A stretch of DNA of 16,369 nt from Nitrososphaeraceae archaeon (GTDB lineage: Archaea > Thermoproteota > Nitrososphaeria > Nitrososphaerales > Nitrososphaeraceae): positions 1-16,369 of the forward strand of contig JAICQW010000020.1 in assembly GCA_025937665.1 (NCBI GenBank), in the 5' to 3' direction. The number at the start of each line of letters is the position of its first letter. Positions within the stretch are counted from its first letter, which is position 1. The notes below the pieces were generated by a model that saw only the letters and a list, made by a program, of their open reading frames with translations, did no database searches and had not been told where the DNA came from. Shown in pieces: positions 14,539 through 16,369 of the stretch. The translations under genes and the position numbers were made by a program.

Positions 14539-14865
14539 CTATGACTCGTCATGTTGTATTATAAAATCAGCAAATTTTCCCTCATATTGCAAATAGTCTA
14601 TTTTTAGATCGTCTACTCGAGCATTCTCCGGACCTTTTTTACTCCACTCTATTACCTGCTCAACACCACCTTTATTTCCTTCGAGCAAGGCTTCTACACT
14701 CCCATTAGTTAAATTTCGCACCCAGCCAAATACAGAATTTTTCCTTGCAATTTCTTGCATGTTGAGTCGAAAATAGACGCCCTGAACCTTACCATTAACC
14801 AACAATCGAACTGAAGTCTTCTCGCTGTCATCATGAGATAAATTTTTAGAATCTCTGAAATTCAC
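14539..14865 (-). CDS. Acylphosphatase
   Basis: A 108-residue protein containing a complete acylphosphatase domain (about 19-105), which hydrolyses carboxyl-phosphate bonds such as that of acetyl phosphate. The signature VNGKVQGVYFR (23-33) ends in the catalytic Arg33, and GWVRNLTNGSVEA (47-59) contains the catalytic Asn51. GPENARV (78-84) matches the conserved GPxxAxV block. The first 18 residues are an extra polar N-terminal tail compared with the roughly 90-residue standard family. The start is GTG at 14865; no ATG precedes the domain in frame. A strong TATA run at 14888-14900 lies 26-29 bases upstream, so the transcript is nearly leaderless and supports that GTG. It is divergent from the LLM oxidoreductase gene; 151 bases separate the starts. 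Confidence 0.93.
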   Translation of the reverse strand: MNFRDSKNLSHDDSEKTSVRLLVNGKVQGVYFRLNMQEIARKNSVFGWVRNLTNGSVEALLEGNKGGVEQVIEWSKKGPENARVDDLKIDYLQYEGKFADFIIQHDES

Positions 14866-14887
14866 ATTCTACTTCTACATAATGCTA

Positions 14888-14900
14888 TTTTATATATATT
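14888..14900 (-). promoter_or_regulatory. TATA box of the acylphosphatase gene
   Basis: The minus strand reads aatatatataaaa, centred about 29 bases before the GTG start at 14865. It is one of the best TATA matches in the window and supports GTG as the start. Confidence 0.6.
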
Positions 14901-14978
14901 CAAACAAAAGTTTTGTCAACAGATTCAAATCTTCTAATAAATTAGGTGGGTAGTTATCCTAATCCGAATTATCCAAAC

Positions 14979-14987
14979 CTTATATAC
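14979..14987 (+). promoter_or_regulatory. TATA box of the LLM oxidoreductase gene
   Basis: The sequence cttatatac is centred about 33 bases before the ATG at 15016, which predicts transcription from about 15009 and a leader of only a few bases. Confidence 0.55.
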
Positions 14988-15015
14988 TCATATGAACGCA
15001 TAATTTCATTATAAA

Positions 15016-16098
15016 ATGAGAACTAAATTTGGCTTTACCCAAGGATTAAATATTGCCAGACTAGGTTTGGATGAAATCCAAATAATGACGGCGTGTCAAA
15101 TTGCTGACAGGCTTGATTTTGATTCGATATGGTCCATGGATCATTCAAATGTACCGCAGTGGAAGAATGCGGTTGTAAATGATGCATGGTTATTGTTAGC
15201 GGCCATTGGAGCAGTAACAAGGAATGTTGAGTTGGGAACATGTGTGACAGATGCGATTAGAAGGCATCCTTCGACTATCGCACTTTCTTCGATCACGTTA
15301 GATAGGCTCACTAACGGACGAGCAATATTGGGTATCGGTGCGGGAGAAGCACAAAATGTGGTTGACTTTGGAATAGAATTCAAAAAGCCTGTAACTAAAT
15401 TCAAAGAGCAATTAGAAGTCATTGAAGCTCTCTTTGATTCTGATCCAGATAATAGAGTAAATTATGATGGGGAATACTACAAACTGATTAATGCATGTTT
15501 ACAAGCAAAGAGTATCAGAAAACCTAGACCACCCGTTTATATCGCGGCAGGAGCGCCAAAAACACTGGAGATGTGCGCTATCTATGGAGATGGCTGGATA
15601 CCAATTGGCTATACTCCCGCATTGTTCAAACACCATGCAGAAGTCATAAAGGATCATGCAAAGAAAAATAGTAGAGATATAAGCAATTTTCAATTCGCTA
15701 ATGATGTAGATGTATACTTTACCGAGGATGGGGAGGAAGCGTGGAATAAAATGAAAAACGCAGTCAAGGTTAGTTTATACAAACCTGAATTATTGAAGGT
15801 GCACAATATTCAACAAGATTCAGAGTTTGATTTCCGGAGGTACTTTACAGAATATGCAATGAATAAGCCCGAATTGATGGAGCAGATGAAACGGGCCGCG
15901 ATGCAAATACCAGATGATGTGGCGAGGAGTGCGATAGGAGTGGGTAAGCCGGATGATGTAATCGAAATGTTGGAAAGGTTTATTGAAGCAGGAACGAATC
16001 ATTTTATCATTAGATTTTGGGGAGATGGTTATTTCAAAAACATTGAGCTCTTTGGTAAAAAGGTAATTCCCTATTTCAGAGAACAAGAAAAAAAGTGA
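15016..16098 (+). CDS. LLM-class flavin/F420-dependent oxidoreductase
   Basis: A 360-residue TIM-barrel protein of the luciferase-like monooxygenase family. It begins MRTKFGFTQGLNIARLG; key blocks are ADRLDFDSIWSMDH (30-43), the ELGTCVTDAIRRHPSTIA segment typical of F420-dependent members, GRAILGIGAGEAQNV (about 108-122), and the late barrel strand KPRPPVYIAAGAPKTLEM. The RHP and GxGAGE blocks resemble methylene-tetrahydromethanopterin reductase (Mer) and its relatives. Nitrososphaeria make F420, so F420 rather than FMN is the likely cofactor, but the substrate is not evident and Mer itself should not be assumed. It sits alone, transcribed away from acylphosphatase with a good TATA box, and converges with the nuclease gene 54 bases further on. 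The ATG at 15016 is clear. Confidence 0.9.
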   Translation: MRTKFGFTQGLNIARLGLDEIQIMTACQIADRLDFDSIWSMDHSNVPQWKNAVVNDAWLLLAAIGAVTRNVELGTCVTDAIRRHPSTIALSSITLDRLTNGRAILGIGAGEAQNVVDFGIEFKKPVTKFKEQLEVIEALFDSDPDNRVNYDGEYYKLINACLQAKSIRKPRPPVYIAAGAPKTLEMCAIYGDGWIPIGYTPALFKHHAEVIKDHAKKNSRDISNFQFANDVDVYFTEDGEEAWNKMKNAVKVSLYKPELLKVHNIQQDSEFDFRRYFTEYAMNKPELMEQMKRAAMQIPDDVARSAIGVGKPDDVIEMLERFIEAGTNHFIIRFWGDGYFKNIELFGKKVIPYFREQEKK

Positions 16099-16152
16099 TT
16101 CATGATAGCAGATCGCTATACTTCAATTGAAGGATGTAGATTTAACCAGATA

Positions 16153-16369
16153 TTAAGTTCTTGACTTACCAAAAAAGGTGTCAAGTTTCAGTGATGTTTT
16201 ACTGGCTTTACCTCTAGAGTAAACAAGTGGATTTGCATCAAAACCAATCGAACGTAGATCTCGTGCAAATCCATCGGCAAATCCGTGAAAAGTGTATACC
16301 TTTTCAGGATTGCATTTTTTTACTACTGCTATCAAATCGTTGTAATCGCAATGGTCGCTCAGAGGTAAA
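16153..16369 (-). CDS. Beta-CASP metallo-beta-lactamase nuclease, C-terminal part
   Basis: The last 72 residues of a longer protein whose N-terminal part lies beyond the window edge at 16369. The open frame runs to the edge. Visible are LPLSDHCDYNDL, the SDHxD block that ends the metallo-beta-lactamase core (usually SDHAD, here with Cys), and KVYTFHGFADGFARDLRSIG, the final strand and helix with the conserved His-Gly. The order and spacing match SNM1/CPSF-type archaeal nucleases annotated as putative exonucleases or mRNA 3'-end processing factors. These proteins cut RNA or DNA with two zinc ions; substrate preference is unknown here. The C-terminal tail is short and basic (SRGKASKTSLKL). The TTG at 16335 is in frame but is internal, not a start, because the conserved SDH block lies upstream of it. 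Confidence 0.85.
   Translation of the reverse strand, partial: LPLSDHCDYNDLIAVVKKCNPEKVYTFHGFADGFARDLRSIGFDANPLVYSRGKASKTSLKLDTFFGKSRT

Overview
The window looks like chromosome of an ammonia-oxidising archaeon of the class Nitrososphaeria (Thaumarchaeota), most likely Nitrosocosmicus-like. This is inferred from the AT-rich composition, archaeal TATA boxes close to start codons, an archaeal 20S proteasome beta subunit, archaeal NadM, an archaeal MCT-1-like PUA protein, an F420-type LLM oxidoreductase, a beta-CASP nuclease, and secreted Met-rich proteins of a kind I associate with soil ammonia oxidisers. I see no rRNA, tRNA, CRISPR array, insertion sequence or phage gene. It reads as ordinary core chromosome with one degraded spot.

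Layout. 1-2000: a candidate 49-aa membrane peptide, then a DUF309 protein and a class I methyltransferase (both minus strand). 2152-4191: sucC-sucD, succinyl-CoA synthetase, a minus-strand pair with no base between the genes. 4285-4455: a leaderless 56-aa membrane protein facing away from sucC. 4600-6899: a GHKL (HSP90/MutL-fold) ATPase followed by a proteasome beta subunit whose catalytic Thr1 is Ala. 6949-8058: minus-strand PUA protein and NadM. 8125-8931: sufC without sufB or sufD beside it. 8941-10167: a Kef/NhaP-like antiporter. 10168-10519: a gap with no convincing gene.

10520-11900 is the most unusual stretch. It holds an ABC-2 permease with no adjacent ATPase, facing away from a broken chaB-family gene (in-frame TAA plus a damaged C-terminus). 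The two appear to share one symmetric TATA element. A 45-aa protein with nine cysteines follows. 11950-16369: a VOC-fold protein, a secreted Met-rich protein whose predicted mature N-terminus is His, a DUF5996-like protein, acylphosphatase, an LLM-family flavin/F420 oxidoreductase, and the C-terminal end of a beta-CASP metallo-beta-lactamase nuclease cut by the window edge.

Most genes are single transcription units with a TATA-like box about 26 bases before or just at the start codon, and many start with TTG or GTG. The clear co-transcribed pair is sucCD; the GHKL ATPase and psmB may form another. The strongest items for follow-up are the catalytically dead proteasome subunit beside a GHKL ATPase with a shortened ATP-binding motif, the chaB pseudogene with its shared divergent promoter, and the small Cys-rich and membrane proteins.
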